Shown here piece after piece: positions 27,001 to 36,056 of a stretch of 36,186 bases of DNA. This stretch comes from Sphingomonadales bacterium 63-6 (lineage in GTDB: Bacteria; Pseudomonadota; Alphaproteobacteria; Sphingomonadales; Sphingomonadaceae): assembly GCA_001898545.1 (NCBI GenBank), contig MKUB01000196.1, positions 1-36,186 on the forward strand. Direction: 5' to 3'. The notes below the pieces were generated by a model. It was not told the origin of the DNA. It did no database searches and saw nothing but the letters and a program-made list of their open reading frames with translations. Numbering within the stretch: the first letter of the stretch is position 1; each line of letters starts with the position of its first letter. Both the position numbers and the translations under genes were made by a program.

Positions 27001-27332
27001 TCGGGAAGACCCTAGCTCGCCACGCCATCAAACCGAACCTGCCCGCCCCCGAATTTGGGCAGGCTCCGGTTACGCTGGGCAGGGGCTCCCCCCTTGCCCC
27101 TGCCCAGCCCATCAAACACACGCTGCTGCCCGTCTCCGAACCGGAATGGCGCTATGACCCGGCAGCGCTGGAAGCGCGCCTGGTGGAGCGCAACCGGCGG
27201 GTGCAGGCCATTGCCGCCAAGGTGCAGCTGGTGACGCTTGGCCTGCTGGCCCTTGGGCTGGCCATCGGCCTGCCGATCATGGGCAAGAATATCTGGCTGG
27301 GCCTGACCTTTGCTCAGGAGGGGCGGCCATGA
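26997..27332 (+). CDS. Hypothetical single-pass membrane protein
   Basis: 111 aa; ATGA overlap with cro; TM VTLGLLALGLAIGLPIMG. Confidence 0.55.
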   Translation: MIGKTLARHAIKPNLPAPEFGQAPVTLGRGSPLAPAQPIKHTLLPVSEPEWRYDPAALEARLVERNRRVQAIAAKVQLVTLGLLALGLAIGLPIMGKNIWLGLTFAQEGRP

Positions 27333-27445
27333 TCGACCCTGCCCAGCGCCGCGAAGACAGGCTGCTGATGCTTGGCGCCTGCCTTGTGGGCGCGCTGACC
27401 AGCCTGTTGTTCCTGATGATCGTTGCCGGGGATGCCCGGCCTTGA
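27329..27445 (+). CDS. Small membrane protein (38 aa)
   Basis: Hand translated: MIDPAQRREDRLLMLGACLVGALTSLLFLMIVAGDARP; ATGA overlap with the upstream gene. Confidence 0.45.
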   Translation: MIDPAQRREDRLLMLGACLVGALTSLLFLMIVAGDARP

Positions 27446-27482
27446 ACTGCCCTTTGCCTTCCCTTGTTCAGGAGCCTGCCGC

Positions 27483-27947
27483 GTGACCATTCCCCGCCAG
27501 CCCATCACCTTTGAAAATGCCCTGTGGCAGATTGCCGCCCTGCTGGGCTGGGATGGCTGCGCCGCGGTGCTTGGCAAATCCGAAAGCCAGGTGCGCAAGC
27601 TGGGCACGCCCGGTGTCGAGCGTGAAATCAGCCTGCGCGATGCCTTGCGCCTGGACGCGGCATTCCGCGCCGCCGGGGGCGACGGTGCGCCCTTGCTGGA
27701 ATGTTATGCCATCAAGCTGGACCTGAAAATCCCGGTGGAGCCTGCCGCACCGGCCTGCATGATTGTGGGTGCCGGGCGCGCCGCCAAGGAAAGCGGCGAG
27801 GCCGTGGCCGCCGCAATCGAGCTGGCCCACAATGCCAATGATCCGCGGGCCCGCGTGAATGCCTGCCGCGAAATTGAAGAGGCGATCACCGAGCTGACCC
27901 GCCTGCTGACCCGCATGGCCGCCCAGAACGAGGAGATGCGCGCATGA
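27483..27947 (+). CDS. Phage regulatory (CII-like) protein
   Basis: GTG at 27483; MTIPRQPITFENALWQIAALLGWDGCAAVLGKSESQVRKLGTPGVEREISLRDALRLDAAFRAAGG. Confidence 0.6.
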   Translation: MTIPRQPITFENALWQIAALLGWDGCAAVLGKSESQVRKLGTPGVEREISLRDALRLDAAFRAAGGDGAPLLECYAIKLDLKIPVEPAAPACMIVGAGRAAKESGEAVAAAIELAHNANDPRARVNACREIEEAITELTRLLTRMAAQNEEMRA

Positions 27948-28282
27948 TGCCCGCCCGCGCCCAGCCCCCGCAAACCCCGCCCGCCACGGTTCAGCGCATC
28001 CATATGGGCAAGGCCCCTGCGGTCAGCTGCCCCGTTTGCGGCCAGAAGGCCCACACGCGCAGCAGCACGGAAATTACGCCCACCTATCGCGAACTCTATT
28101 ACCGCTGCAGCAATATCGCCTGCGGCATGACCTGGGTGGCCAGCCTCAGCTTTGAACGAGTGCTTTCCCCCAGCGGATTGGGCGATCAGTTCCGCGCGCC
28201 CCGTCCGGCCCAGCAGCGCCCGCCGGGGGAGGATTTCGGGCAGATGTCCATCTTTGAAATGATCCCCAAGCCTTCCGGCTGA
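27944..28282 (+). CDS. ogr: Ogr/Delta-like zinc-finger late transcription activator
   Basis: VSCPVCGQKAHTRSSTEITPTYRELYYRCSNIACGMTWVASLSFERVLSPSG matches the Ogr/Delta pattern. Confidence 0.85.
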   Translation: MMPARAQPPQTPPATVQRIHMGKAPAVSCPVCGQKAHTRSSTEITPTYRELYYRCSNIACGMTWVASLSFERVLSPSGLGDQFRAPRPAQQRPPGEDFGQMSIFEMIPKPSG

Positions 28283-28394
28283 GGGGGCCCGGCGCCCCAG
28301 GCCAGCCCCGAACCATCCGCTTCCCATCCCTGTTTCGCCGTGCCGGTCAACCGGTGCGCGATGCCCTGCACCCTGAAAAGACAGCACCGCCCCG

Positions 28395-31154
28395 ATGGAC
28401 GATATACTTCGCCAGAATATCCTTTCCCGGCTGCGCGCGGATTACAAATTCGGCGCTGGCGGCGGCGATTGGCTGCGCGGCGGGCGCTGCCCGGATTGCA
28501 AGGGCAAAGAGCTTTACATTCATGCCAAGCACCCCTGGCTGCTGAAATGCGGGCGGGAAAACAAATGCGGCCATGAATGGTCGACCCGCGACCTTTACGC
28601 CGACCTGTTCGACAATTGGTCTGACCGGCACCCGCAGACGCCCGAAGATCCACATGCAGCGGCCAAAGCCTATTTGCGGGACGAGCGCGGGCTGAACATC
28701 GTCAAACTGGCGGGCGCCTATGCGCAGGATTCCTATTTCGACCGGAAGCTGAATGCCGGATCGGCCACAGTGCGCTTCACCCTGCCCGGCGGCGGATGGT
28801 GGGAAAGGCTGATCGACCGGGTTCACCGCTTCGGCAAGAAGAAGGCGAACATCAAATATGGCTATTCCTATCGCGGCCATGCCTGGCACCACCCCGATCT
28901 GAGCTTTGCCGACTTCGCCCAGGCAGAAGAAATCTGGTTTGCGGAAGGCATCTTTGACACGGTCGCCCTGGGCGAGGCATTCGAGCGGGATCGGCCGGGG
29001 GCGCTGGCAGCCTCCACCATGTCCACCAATAATTACCCGGCGCTGTGGCTGGACGATCTGGCCAGGGCCGTGGCGGAGCTGGGGCCCATGGCCCGGCGGC
29101 CCACGCTGGTCTTCGCCTATGATGTCGGCCCTGCCGGCATCCGCTTTACCCGCCGCTATGTGGAACAGGCGCGCGAAGCCGGGTGGACCGCCCGCGCCGC
29201 GCAGGTGCGGCCCGATGGCGAAGGGACCAAGCTGGATTGGAACGACCTGCTGAAGCGCGGGAAGCTGGCCAGTGCGGATCTGGAAACCTACCTTGAAAAT
29301 GGCGACATCACGATTGCGGAGAATGCCGCTGAAAAGGCGTTCCTGCTCTATCGCCGGTCGCGCCGCAGCGAATTCCCGCTGACCTTCAAGAGCCGCCAGC
29401 TCTGGGCGAAATTCTCGGTCGAGCGGATCAACGAGCTGATCCAGTCCTATGGCGAAGACAAGACGCTTGCCGCCCTGTCCAACGACCGGAAATGGGACAT
29501 GGCCGCGCGTGAAGCGGTGGAAGTGCAGGAAATCGCCAACTGCACCTTTCGCACCCTCTATTTCCAGCGCGACAAGGCGCTGAACGATGCCAGCTATTAC
29601 GTGCGCGTCGATTTCCCCGGCAAGCAGGACACGGTGAAGGCGCCCTTCCCCGGCCCCGCCGTGGCCGGTGCAGGCGAATTCAAGAAGCGGCTGATCAGCG
29701 TGGCGCCGGGCGCCATGTTCACCGGCAGCAATTATCAGCTGGATAAGCTGATGGAGCGTCAGCTCGACAATATCCGCACGGTCGATACGCTCTATTTCTC
29801 CGGCTATTCCATCGAACATGGCGCGTGGATGTTTGACGATGTCGCGGTCACCGATGGCCGCGTGATCGCGCTGAACGAGGAAGACTTCTTCGAGATCGGC
29901 AAGGTGGGCCTGAAGCCCAAGGAAGCCACCGGCGAATTCGCGATAGAATATGATCCCCATGGGCTGAATTTCAGCTGGTGGAACGATCTTTATACCGCCT
30001 TCGGGCCGCTGGGCCTTGTCTCGCTGGCCTTCTGGCTGCTGACCCTGTTTGCCGAACAGATCCGCCGCGATCAGCAAAGCCTGGCCTTTCTGGAAATTGC
30101 CGGGCCTCCGGGTTCGGGCAAGTCCACCCTGCTGATCTTCCTGTGGAAGCTGGTGGGACGCCGCCACAATTACGAAGGTTTCGATCCGGCCAGCGCCACC
30201 GCTGCCGGCATCGCGCGCGAGCTGGTGAAATACGGCAATCTGCCGGTGGTATTCCTTGAAGGGGACCGCAAGAAGGACCAGCCCGCCGCCCGCAAGTTCG
30301 ACTGGTCCGAACTCAAGAAGATCTACAACGGCCATTCGCCCCGCACACGCGGCATCGCCAATGGCGGCACGGACACTTTCAGCCCGCCCTTTCGCGGCGC
30401 CATGGTGATCGCCCAGAACGATCCCGTGCGCGATGCGGAAGATGCGGTGCTGGAACGCATCATGCCGCTATTCGTGGACAAGAGCCGCTTCACGCCGGAG
30501 GGCAAGGACGCGGGCAATCGCCTGAAGCGGATCGATACCGAAGCCGTCTCTCACTGGATGGTGGCGATGATCCGGCAGGAAAAGCAAATCCTCGCCCATT
30601 ACCACCAGCGTTTCCCGCTGCACGAGCAGCGCCTGCTGGACCATCCCGAAGTCCAGAACGACCGGCTTGCCTTCAACCATGCCCAGCTGGCCGCCGCGCT
30701 GGATTGCCTTGCCCAGGCCATGATGGTGGATGGCAAGCCCGTGATCGCGCCTGCGCAGCTGGCGGAGGGGCACCAGCTGATCGAACGCATGTGCCTGCTG
30801 CAGCATGGCGCGCTGGGCGCCGATCTGCCCGGCGTGGTGCAGTTCTGGGAAAGCTTCGACTTCCTCGATCGCAAGATCACCGAAGGGAAGCTGGAGGCCG
30901 AATGCTATGGCCTCAATCATTACCGCAAGGCCGACAAGGGCCTGATCGCGGTCAGCATGCCCGAGATCGAGCAGGTATTTTCGCAATACCGTTTCTCGAT
31001 CCCCGGCGGGACCATGCTGGAGCTGAAGAAGCTCCTCAAGACCAGCAAGGCGCGCAAGTTCCTGGGCGATAAGCAGGTGAACTGCCGCGACGGCAAGAAC
31101 CGCCACTGCTGGGTTTTCCAGGACACCAAACACCAGGAGGCTTTGCCGGTATGA
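28395..31154 (+). CDS. Phage DNA primase/helicase
   Basis: 919 aa; N-terminal zinc ribbon CPDCKGKELYIHAKHPWLLKCGRENKCGHEW, Toprim-like region, Walker A AGPPGSGKSTLLIFLWKLVG. Confidence 0.85.
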   Translation: MDDILRQNILSRLRADYKFGAGGGDWLRGGRCPDCKGKELYIHAKHPWLLKCGRENKCGHEWSTRDLYADLFDNWSDRHPQTPEDPHAAAKAYLRDERGLNIVKLAGAYAQDSYFDRKLNAGSATVRFTLPGGGWWERLIDRVHRFGKKKANIKYGYSYRGHAWHHPDLSFADFAQAEEIWFAEGIFDTVALGEAFERDRPGALAASTMSTNNYPALWLDDLARAVAELGPMARRPTLVFAYDVGPAGIRFTRRYVEQAREAGWTARAAQVRPDGEGTKLDWNDLLKRGKLASADLETYLENGDITIAENAAEKAFLLYRRSRRSEFPLTFKSRQLWAKFSVERINELIQSYGEDKTLAALSNDRKWDMAAREAVEVQEIANCTFRTLYFQRDKALNDASYYVRVDFPGKQDTVKAPFPGPAVAGAGEFKKRLISVAPGAMFTGSNYQLDKLMERQLDNIRTVDTLYFSGYSIEHGAWMFDDVAVTDGRVIALNEEDFFEIGKVGLKPKEATGEFAIEYDPHGLNFSWWNDLYTAFGPLGLVSLAFWLLTLFAEQIRRDQQSLAFLEIAGPPGSGKSTLLIFLWKLVGRRHNYEGFDPASATAAGIARELVKYGNLPVVFLEGDRKKDQPAARKFDWSELKKIYNGHSPRTRGIANGGTDTFSPPFRGAMVIAQNDPVRDAEDAVLERIMPLFVDKSRFTPEGKDAGNRLKRIDTEAVSHWMVAMIRQEKQILAHYHQRFPLHEQRLLDHPEVQNDRLAFNHAQLAAALDCLAQAMMVDGKPVIAPAQLAEGHQLIERMCLLQHGALGADLPGVVQFWESFDFLDRKITEGKLEAECYGLNHYRKADKGLIAVSMPEIEQVFSQYRFSIPGGTMLELKKLLKTSKARKFLGDKQVNCRDGKNRHCWVFQDTKHQEALPV

Positions 31155-31537
31155 CGGCCCAACAATCCGCGGATGTGCGGCCCATGGCGCTTGTCCGCGT
31201 TTCGGACGGAGAGGGCGGCTTTCGCCATGAATTCCGCCCCGTGCCAGCGGAAAAGCCGAAGGCGCGCAAGAAGCCGCGCACGCCGGACCCGATCCACGCC
31301 AACCCGGATGCTTCGGCCCAGCAGCTGAAGCAGATCATCGAAAGGGTTGAGCGCCTCAATGACGAGGAACTCGGTATCAAGAACGACAAGCGGGACGTGT
31401 TGGCCGAAGCAAAGGCCATCGGCTTTGATACGAAGACGATCAACGCGATCGTCGCCCTTCGCAAGATGCAGCCCGATCTGCGCCGCGAGGCGGAAGATAT
31501 CCTCGAAACCTACAAAGCCGCGCTGGGCATCGACTGA
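31151..31537 (+). CDS. GapR-like DNA-binding protein (DUF2312)
   Basis: ASAQQLKQIIERVERLNDEELGIKNDKRDVLAEAKAIGFDTKTINAIVALRKMQPDLRREAEDILETYKAALGI. Confidence 0.85.
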   Translation: MTAQQSADVRPMALVRVSDGEGGFRHEFRPVPAEKPKARKKPRTPDPIHANPDASAQQLKQIIERVERLNDEELGIKNDKRDVLAEAKAIGFDTKTINAIVALRKMQPDLRREAEDILETYKAALGID

Positions 31538-31660
31538 TGCAGCCCGGACCATGCCTTTGCGAAGCCTGCCGCGCCACGCGCCTGATGCGCTGCATCGCTG
31601 CTGGCAGTGCCTTGGGCATCGCCCTGATCCTCGCCTCCCTCTCCCTGCTGATCGATTGAA
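31538..31660 (+). CDS. Small hypothetical protein with TM segment (40 aa)
   Basis: Hand translated: MQPGPCLCEACRATRLMRCIAAGSALGIALILASLSLLID. Confidence 0.4.
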
Positions 31661-31669
31661 AGGACGACC

Positions 31670-32116
31670 ATGTCTGCCCCTTCCCACACCCATTTCGCTG
31701 GCCTGGACCTCGCCAAGGGCGAATGCGCCACGGCCTTCGCCTTCTCTTTCATTTGCGGCGGATGCGGCTTGCAAAACCACTCCCCGCGCTGCGAGCGGCC
31801 AGCAGGCTGGGCGTTCATTCCCGGAAGCCGCGATGGCGATTCCGCAAAATTGCTTTGCCCCGATTGTCGGCCCCATCCCAAGGCACCCTCGCCGCAAGCG
31901 CGCAGCAGCGCCTTCGCCCTCTATCTGGAAAAGCAGCCGGATGGCGCCTTCCACATCGCCATGAGCCCGGAACAGGCGCTGATGCGCTGGCTTCCGCTGG
32001 GCTTCTTTCTCACTCCCGCGCAGGCCCGCGAAATGGCCCGCGAGCTGCACAACCTTGCCGCCCTGGCCGAACGTCCCGGCTCGGTCCCCGCGATTGCCAG
32101 CAAGAGCTGCCGATGA
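31670..32116 (+). CDS. Hypothetical cysteine-rich (possible zinc-binding) phage protein
   Basis: 148 aa; CGGCGLQNHSPRC and LLCPDC motifs; collinear with replication genes. Confidence 0.5.
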   Translation: MSAPSHTHFAGLDLAKGECATAFAFSFICGGCGLQNHSPRCERPAGWAFIPGSRDGDSAKLLCPDCRPHPKAPSPQARSSAFALYLEKQPDGAFHIAMSPEQALMRWLPLGFFLTPAQAREMARELHNLAALAERPGSVPAIASKSCR

Positions 32117-32631
32117 AAGACTGGAGCCACCCCCGGCTGCAGAATGTGGATGCAGCAAAGGATGATTGGGACGATCTGGCGGCCGAGGCGCAGGCCGCCT
32201 ACCAGCGCCGCTATGCCTCCTATCCCGATCTGGTGAAGCTGGGCAGAATTTCGGCCGAGGATGCCCGCGCCGATCTGCTCGCCTGGCGCGCCATTGCCAG
32301 GGACTGGCACTGGATCGCCTATGGCGACGGCGAACCGGCGGACTGCAACACGCTCGAACAGCGCATGAAGGCGCTCGACACTGCCGTGGAACGCTGGATC
32401 GACTTCGCCGCCAATGAAGGCGGCTCGCTCTTCCCGGCCGACCAGCGCCAGGGCGAAGCCATCTGCGCCATGCGCTGGTGGGCAGAACGAGAGAGAACCT
32501 TCTTCTGCCACTACCACCACGCCCGCGAACGCGCCCGCCGCATCCACGAAAACTGCCGCGCCAACGGCCACCCCTCACGCGGGGAAAGGCTGGCGGAACT
32601 GCAATCGCCCCAAATGAAAGCTGCCGCATGA
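32113..32631 (+). CDS. Hypothetical phage protein
   Basis: ATG at 32113 inside ORF 31723..32631: MKDWSHPRLQNVDAAKDDWDDLAAEAQAAYQRRYASYPDL; ATGA overlap with the preceding CDS. Confidence 0.55.
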   Translation: MKDWSHPRLQNVDAAKDDWDDLAAEAQAAYQRRYASYPDLVKLGRISAEDARADLLAWRAIARDWHWIAYGDGEPADCNTLEQRMKALDTAVERWIDFAANEGGSLFPADQRQGEAICAMRWWAERERTFFCHYHHARERARRIHENCRANGHPSRGERLAELQSPQMKAAA

Positions 32632-32858
32632 CTGACGAACCCAAGGGCATGACTGGATATGCCGAGACCATCATTGAGCAGACGAAGGACCGTCTGATCA
32701 CCATCAAGGAAGTGATGGCGCGCACATCCCTCTCCCGAGCCCATGTCTACACTCTGGTGAAACGCGGCGACTTGCCCGCACCAATCAAGCTGGGTGCAAA
32801 ATGTTCCCGTTGGTCAGAGCAGGAACTGGATCGCTGGATTGCCGATCGTGCGAACTGA
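32628..32858 (+). CDS. AlpA-family excisionase/regulator
   Basis: DRLITIKEVMARTSLSRAHVYTLVKRGDLPAPIKLGAKCSRWSEQELDRWIADRAN; near the integrase. Confidence 0.9.
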   Translation: MTDEPKGMTGYAETIIEQTKDRLITIKEVMARTSLSRAHVYTLVKRGDLPAPIKLGAKCSRWSEQELDRWIADRAN

Positions 32859-32969
32859 CGGCGAAGCACCGTCTGTTATCATCCGACATTTTCGGCCATT
32901 CCGGACACGACAACATTGCAGACATCGATCGTGTAGGCCAACATGCTGCCGAACATCGGAACTGCGCGA

Positions 32970-33356
32970 ATGAACCAGCAGGATCGCATCAACTCCGTAT
33001 CAAACGACTGGGAAGCTGATCCTTGGGATGCCTCCGATGAAGTGGCTGACGCCCAACTCTCTGGCTTCAAGTTGCGGGCTAACAAACCACTCGAATGGAT
33101 TCCAATTCGCACTTCGGGCCAGTCAATCTTCGGCATCGATGTTTCAAAGCTTACGTCAGCTGATGTGAAGTTTTACACGACACATGATGGCGAAGAAATG
33201 CTGCTGATGCAGTTGACTTGGCACGGATGGCCTGACCCGCCAGAATGGCGCTTGGCCTCTCGCCCCCACGGCAGCAAAAAGTCCAGCTGGTCCTCGTGGG
33301 GTTATTTTAGCGAGCTTCCTAGAGCCTGGACGATGCCAGAGGCATCCAAATCCTAA
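32970..33356 (+). CDS. Hypothetical protein
   Basis: ORF 32943..33356 with second ATG at 32970; MNQQDRINSVSNDWEADPWDASDEVADAQLSGFKLRANKPLEW; between alpA and int. Confidence 0.45.
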   Translation: MNQQDRINSVSNDWEADPWDASDEVADAQLSGFKLRANKPLEWIPIRTSGQSIFGIDVSKLTSADVKFYTTHDGEEMLLMQLTWHGWPDPPEWRLASRPHGSKKSSWSSWGYFSELPRAWTMPEASKS

Positions 33357-33432
33357 CGTCCGCTAACCACCCCAATCCGGCCATTCGAAGCTCAGGGGAC
33401 GCCTCCCGAAACCAGACAATGGAACGAAGCCA

Positions 33433-34740
33433 CTATGTTGTCCTATCATGGCCCCATCGCATTGGCTGCCCCATGTGGATTTCCGGTGGCCACATATCCT
33501 TCGTGAGCATGTCAGCCCATTCGCACGCTAACTCCCGGCGGCGCGGCATGTAGGCTGCCCGGTTATACGCCCGCTCCACTTTGTTCTGAGGGACATGCGC
33601 CAGCATTAGATCGATCACCGCCCTGTCACCTGGGCGTCCATTTGCGTGCGCATGTTCGTTCATGATCGTGGAGAAGGCCGATCGGAAGCCGTGCGGAACG
33701 TGCCGCTGGTAATAACCGGCTCTGATCAGGAGCGCGCGCAAAGTGTTCTCACTCATTGGCCGGTGGCTGTGGCGATCGGAGGGGAAAACCAGCGGCAAAT
33801 GCCCTGTCAGCGGCATGAGCGCTTTCAGGATAGCGACCGATTGCGGAGCCAAGGGAACGAGATGATCGCCGTCAGCCTCCGCCTTGCGCCCTTTGTCGCC
33901 CTTCATGCGCGCGGCAGGAATTCGCCAAAGCGGCTCTGCCCCGTCGAGATTTTCGAATTCGGACCAACGCGCCCCATGCAGTTCGCCGGGCCGAACGGCG
34001 GTCAATGCAATCAGTCGCAAGGCGAGCTTGGTTGGGGCACGGCATCGTTCTGCCTCGCAATCAACCAGGAGCTGGCGAAGCTTGTGAATGTCGGTAACCG
34101 CCGGCTGCGATTTCGTCTTGGGCTTTGGAGGCAGGATCTGTCCCAGGCCGCCGGCCGGATCGACGGTGGCATAGCCCATGGCAATGGCATAGACGAAGAT
34201 GGAACTGATCCGTTGTCGCAACCGGTGCGCTGTTTCAATCGCGCCGCGATTGACGACATCCATCAGAACCCTGAGGACCGTGGGCGCATCGATGTCGCCC
34301 AGGGGAAGTCCGCCAATCGCGGGATAAGCCTCGTTCTGCAAACTGATCACAACATCATCGGCATGCACTGCTGACCATCGCGGACGCTGGCTCTCCAGCC
34401 ACTCTGCAGCCACTTTTTCAAACGTGCGCTGGCGCGCTTCTTCCGATCTGGCAGCCTCGAACAGATCCGCATGCGTGGGCTCTCGTCCTCGGGCGAGAAC
34501 GGCTTTTGCCCGATCCCGCGCCTCGCGCGCATCCTTCAGGCCAATGGCGGGATAGCTGCCGATCGTCAGCGTCTTCTGTACCAAGCGGCCGCTGGCGGCA
34601 CGGCCGAACTGATAATTCATCCGCCAGTGCCGCCCGCCGACAGGCGTCACATACAAATAGAGCTGTTCGCCATCCGACAGCTTGTAAGCCTTATCCCGCC
34701 CCTTCGCCGCCCGAACCTGCGCATCACTCAGCCGCCCCAT
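33433..34740 (-). CDS. int: P4-type tyrosine integrase (arm-binding DUF4102 + catalytic domain)
   Basis: ATG at 34740: MGRLSDAQVRAAKGRDKAYKLSDGEQLYLYVTPVGGRHWRMNYQFG; RPGELHGARWSE and HGFRSAFSTIMNE catalytic boxes. ORF upstream to 34920 runs into the tRNA. Confidence 0.9.
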   Translation of the reverse strand: MGRLSDAQVRAAKGRDKAYKLSDGEQLYLYVTPVGGRHWRMNYQFGRAASGRLVQKTLTIGSYPAIGLKDAREARDRAKAVLARGREPTHADLFEAARSEEARQRTFEKVAAEWLESQRPRWSAVHADDVVISLQNEAYPAIGGLPLGDIDAPTVLRVLMDVVNRGAIETAHRLRQRISSIFVYAIAMGYATVDPAGGLGQILPPKPKTKSQPAVTDIHKLRQLLVDCEAERCRAPTKLALRLIALTAVRPGELHGARWSEFENLDGAEPLWRIPAARMKGDKGRKAEADGDHLVPLAPQSVAILKALMPLTGHLPLVFPSDRHSHRPMSENTLRALLIRAGYYQRHVPHGFRSAFSTIMNEHAHANGRPGDRAVIDLMLAHVPQNKVERAYNRAAYMPRRRELACEWADMLTKDMWPPEIHMGQPMRWGHDRTT

Positions 34741-34769
34741 ACCATACTGCCCTAATCCCATACCATACT
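34736..34769. repeat. Two copies of CCCATACCATACT at 21-bp period at the integrase start
   Basis: 34736-34748 and 34757-34769; encodes repeated YGMG and duplicates the in-frame start (34740, 34761). Confidence 0.6.
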
Positions 34770-34892
34770 TCGGACCATATGGCGCACCGGATGCGTGAGA
34801 ACAAATGCAGACTCTATGAGACGCAGAAAACGCAAAATCGCCCCGATTTCCTATGAAAATCAGACAATTACGTGCGCTGGAAGATCGTAATA

Positions 34893-34983
34893 TGGCGGAG
34901 CGGGTGGGATTCGAACCCACGATACAGGGTTACCGTATACACACTTTCCAGGCGTGCGCCTTCGACCACTCGGCCACCGCTCC
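34893..34983 (-). tRNA. tRNA-Ser(GGA), includes encoded CCA; likely attachment site
   Basis: Minus strand GGAGCGGTGGCCGAGTGGTCGAAGGCGCACGCCTGGAAAGTGTGTATACGGTAACCCTGTATCGTGGGTTCGAATCCCACCCGCTCCGCCA; long variable arm, CTGGAAA anticodon loop. Confidence 0.95.
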
Positions 34984-35090
34984 GCATCGCCGGCTGACCA
35001 AGGGCCTGCTGGCGAAGGCGTGGCCGATAGCGCGGGCGAGGCGGTTGGGCAAGCTTGCAGGTGCGTATCTTGGCGTTAAATCCATTTTCC

Positions 35091-35495
35091 ATGGAAAGAA
35101 CATTCGGACTTGCCCCTTCCGCCGAGGAGATGGAGGCCATCGCCCGCGCCGCGCTGGAGCGGCTTCCGGCGCAGTTTCGCGTGCATCTGGGCGATATTCT
35201 GCTGCTGGTGGAAGACTTTGCCGATGCCGAAACGCTGGCGTCCATGGGTATCGAGGATCCGTTCGAGCTGACCGGAATTTACGAAGGCCTGCCCCTTGGG
35301 GAGAAAAGCATCGGCCATTCTGGCACAATGCCCGACCGGATTCGCCTGTTCCGCAGCTCCATTCTGGACGAATGGATCGCCCGCGGGGACGAGACGCTGG
35401 AACATCTTGTGGCCCATGTGGTGATCCACGAAGTCGGCCACCATTTCGGCCTGTCGGACGAGGCGATGCATGCGCTGGAGGAACTGGCGGAATAG
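35091..35495 (+). CDS. Metallopeptidase (zincin-like) family protein
   Basis: ATG at 35091; MERTFGLAPSAEEMEAIARAALERLPAQFR...LVAHVVIHEVGHHFGLSDEAM with HEVGHHFG. Confidence 0.85.
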   Translation: MERTFGLAPSAEEMEAIARAALERLPAQFRVHLGDILLLVEDFADAETLASMGIEDPFELTGIYEGLPLGEKSIGHSGTMPDRIRLFRSSILDEWIARGDETLEHLVAHVVIHEVGHHFGLSDEAMHALEELAE

Positions 35496-35540
35496 GCTGA
35501 TATCCTGTTCGTCATTGCGAGCGCAGCGAAAGGAGGAACC

Positions 35541-35858
35541 ATGAGCGAAACCATCCGCTTTGCCGCTCCGCTGATCCATTGGGAATTGGGCGACTTTGCC
35601 GGGCTGGGCTATGTCAGCATCACCGGCGAGACCGAGGAAGCCATTCGCGGGCATGAGCTGATGCGGCGGCTGGAACTGGGCAAGAGGCGCGGCTTCGGAT
35701 CGGTGAAAGTGAATGTCCGCCTGGGCGAAAGCCGTTGGTCCACTTCGGTCTTCCCGCAGAAGGAAGGCGGCTGGTTCCTGCCGATCAAGAAAGCCATCCA
35801 GCGCGCCGAGGGACTGGAGGAAGGCGATCTGCTGGAGATCGAGCTGGAGCTGCTTTAG
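35541..35858 (+). CDS. DUF1905 domain protein
   Basis: MSETIRFAAPLIHWELGDFAGLGYVSITGETEEAIRG...GFGSVKVNVRLGESRWSTSVFPQKEGGWFLPIKKAIQRAEGL. Confidence 0.8.
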   Translation: MSETIRFAAPLIHWELGDFAGLGYVSITGETEEAIRGHELMRRLELGKRRGFGSVKVNVRLGESRWSTSVFPQKEGGWFLPIKKAIQRAEGLEEGDLLEIELELL

Positions 35859-35875
35859 CGCGGTCTGTGCGTGGG

Positions 35876-35909
35876 CACCTGTAAGTTGTGGACACCTGTG
35901 AGTTGTGAA
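35876..35909. repeat. 17-bp imperfect tandem repeat
   Basis: CACCTGTAAGTTGTGGA / CACCTGTGAGTTGTGAA, adjacent. Confidence 0.6.
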
Positions 35910-35920
35910 TCCCAAAAATT

Positions 35921-35998
35921 GTGAGCCCCTGCGCAGGCAGGGGCCTCCGCGAATATCGCTCCATCGGGGGAGAGGCCCCTGCCTGCGCAGGGGCTCAC
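35921..35998. repeat. 27-bp perfect inverted repeat (terminator or REP-like element)
   Basis: GTGAGCCCCTGCGCAGGCAGGGGCCTC (35921-35947) and its exact reverse complement (35972-35998), 24-nt loop. Confidence 0.85.
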
Positions 35999-36023
35999 GG
36001 GGTGGCGGGTTCGTATCCCACAC

Positions 36024-36051
36024 TTGACATTTGAACCTATTTGGTTATATA
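36024..36051 (+). promoter_or_regulatory. Sigma70-type promoter candidate
   Basis: TTGACA (36024-36029), 16-nt spacer, TATATA (36046-36051). Confidence 0.55.
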
Positions 36052-36056
36052 GGCCC

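Noticed and set aside
28347-30335. 662-aa minus-strand ORF antisense to the primase
   Set aside because: Shadow ORF of a well-supported primase/helicase gene.
30920-32725. 601-aa minus-strand ORF antisense to primase end, GapR and following genes
   Set aside because: Arg/Pro/Ser-rich low-complexity translation typical of a non-coding frame.
34741-34920. N-terminal extension of the integrase ORF (MGSNPTRSAILRSSSARNC...)
   Set aside because: Translation of the tRNA-Ser 3' end and att region; internal ATG at 34740 gives the canonical integrase N-terminus.
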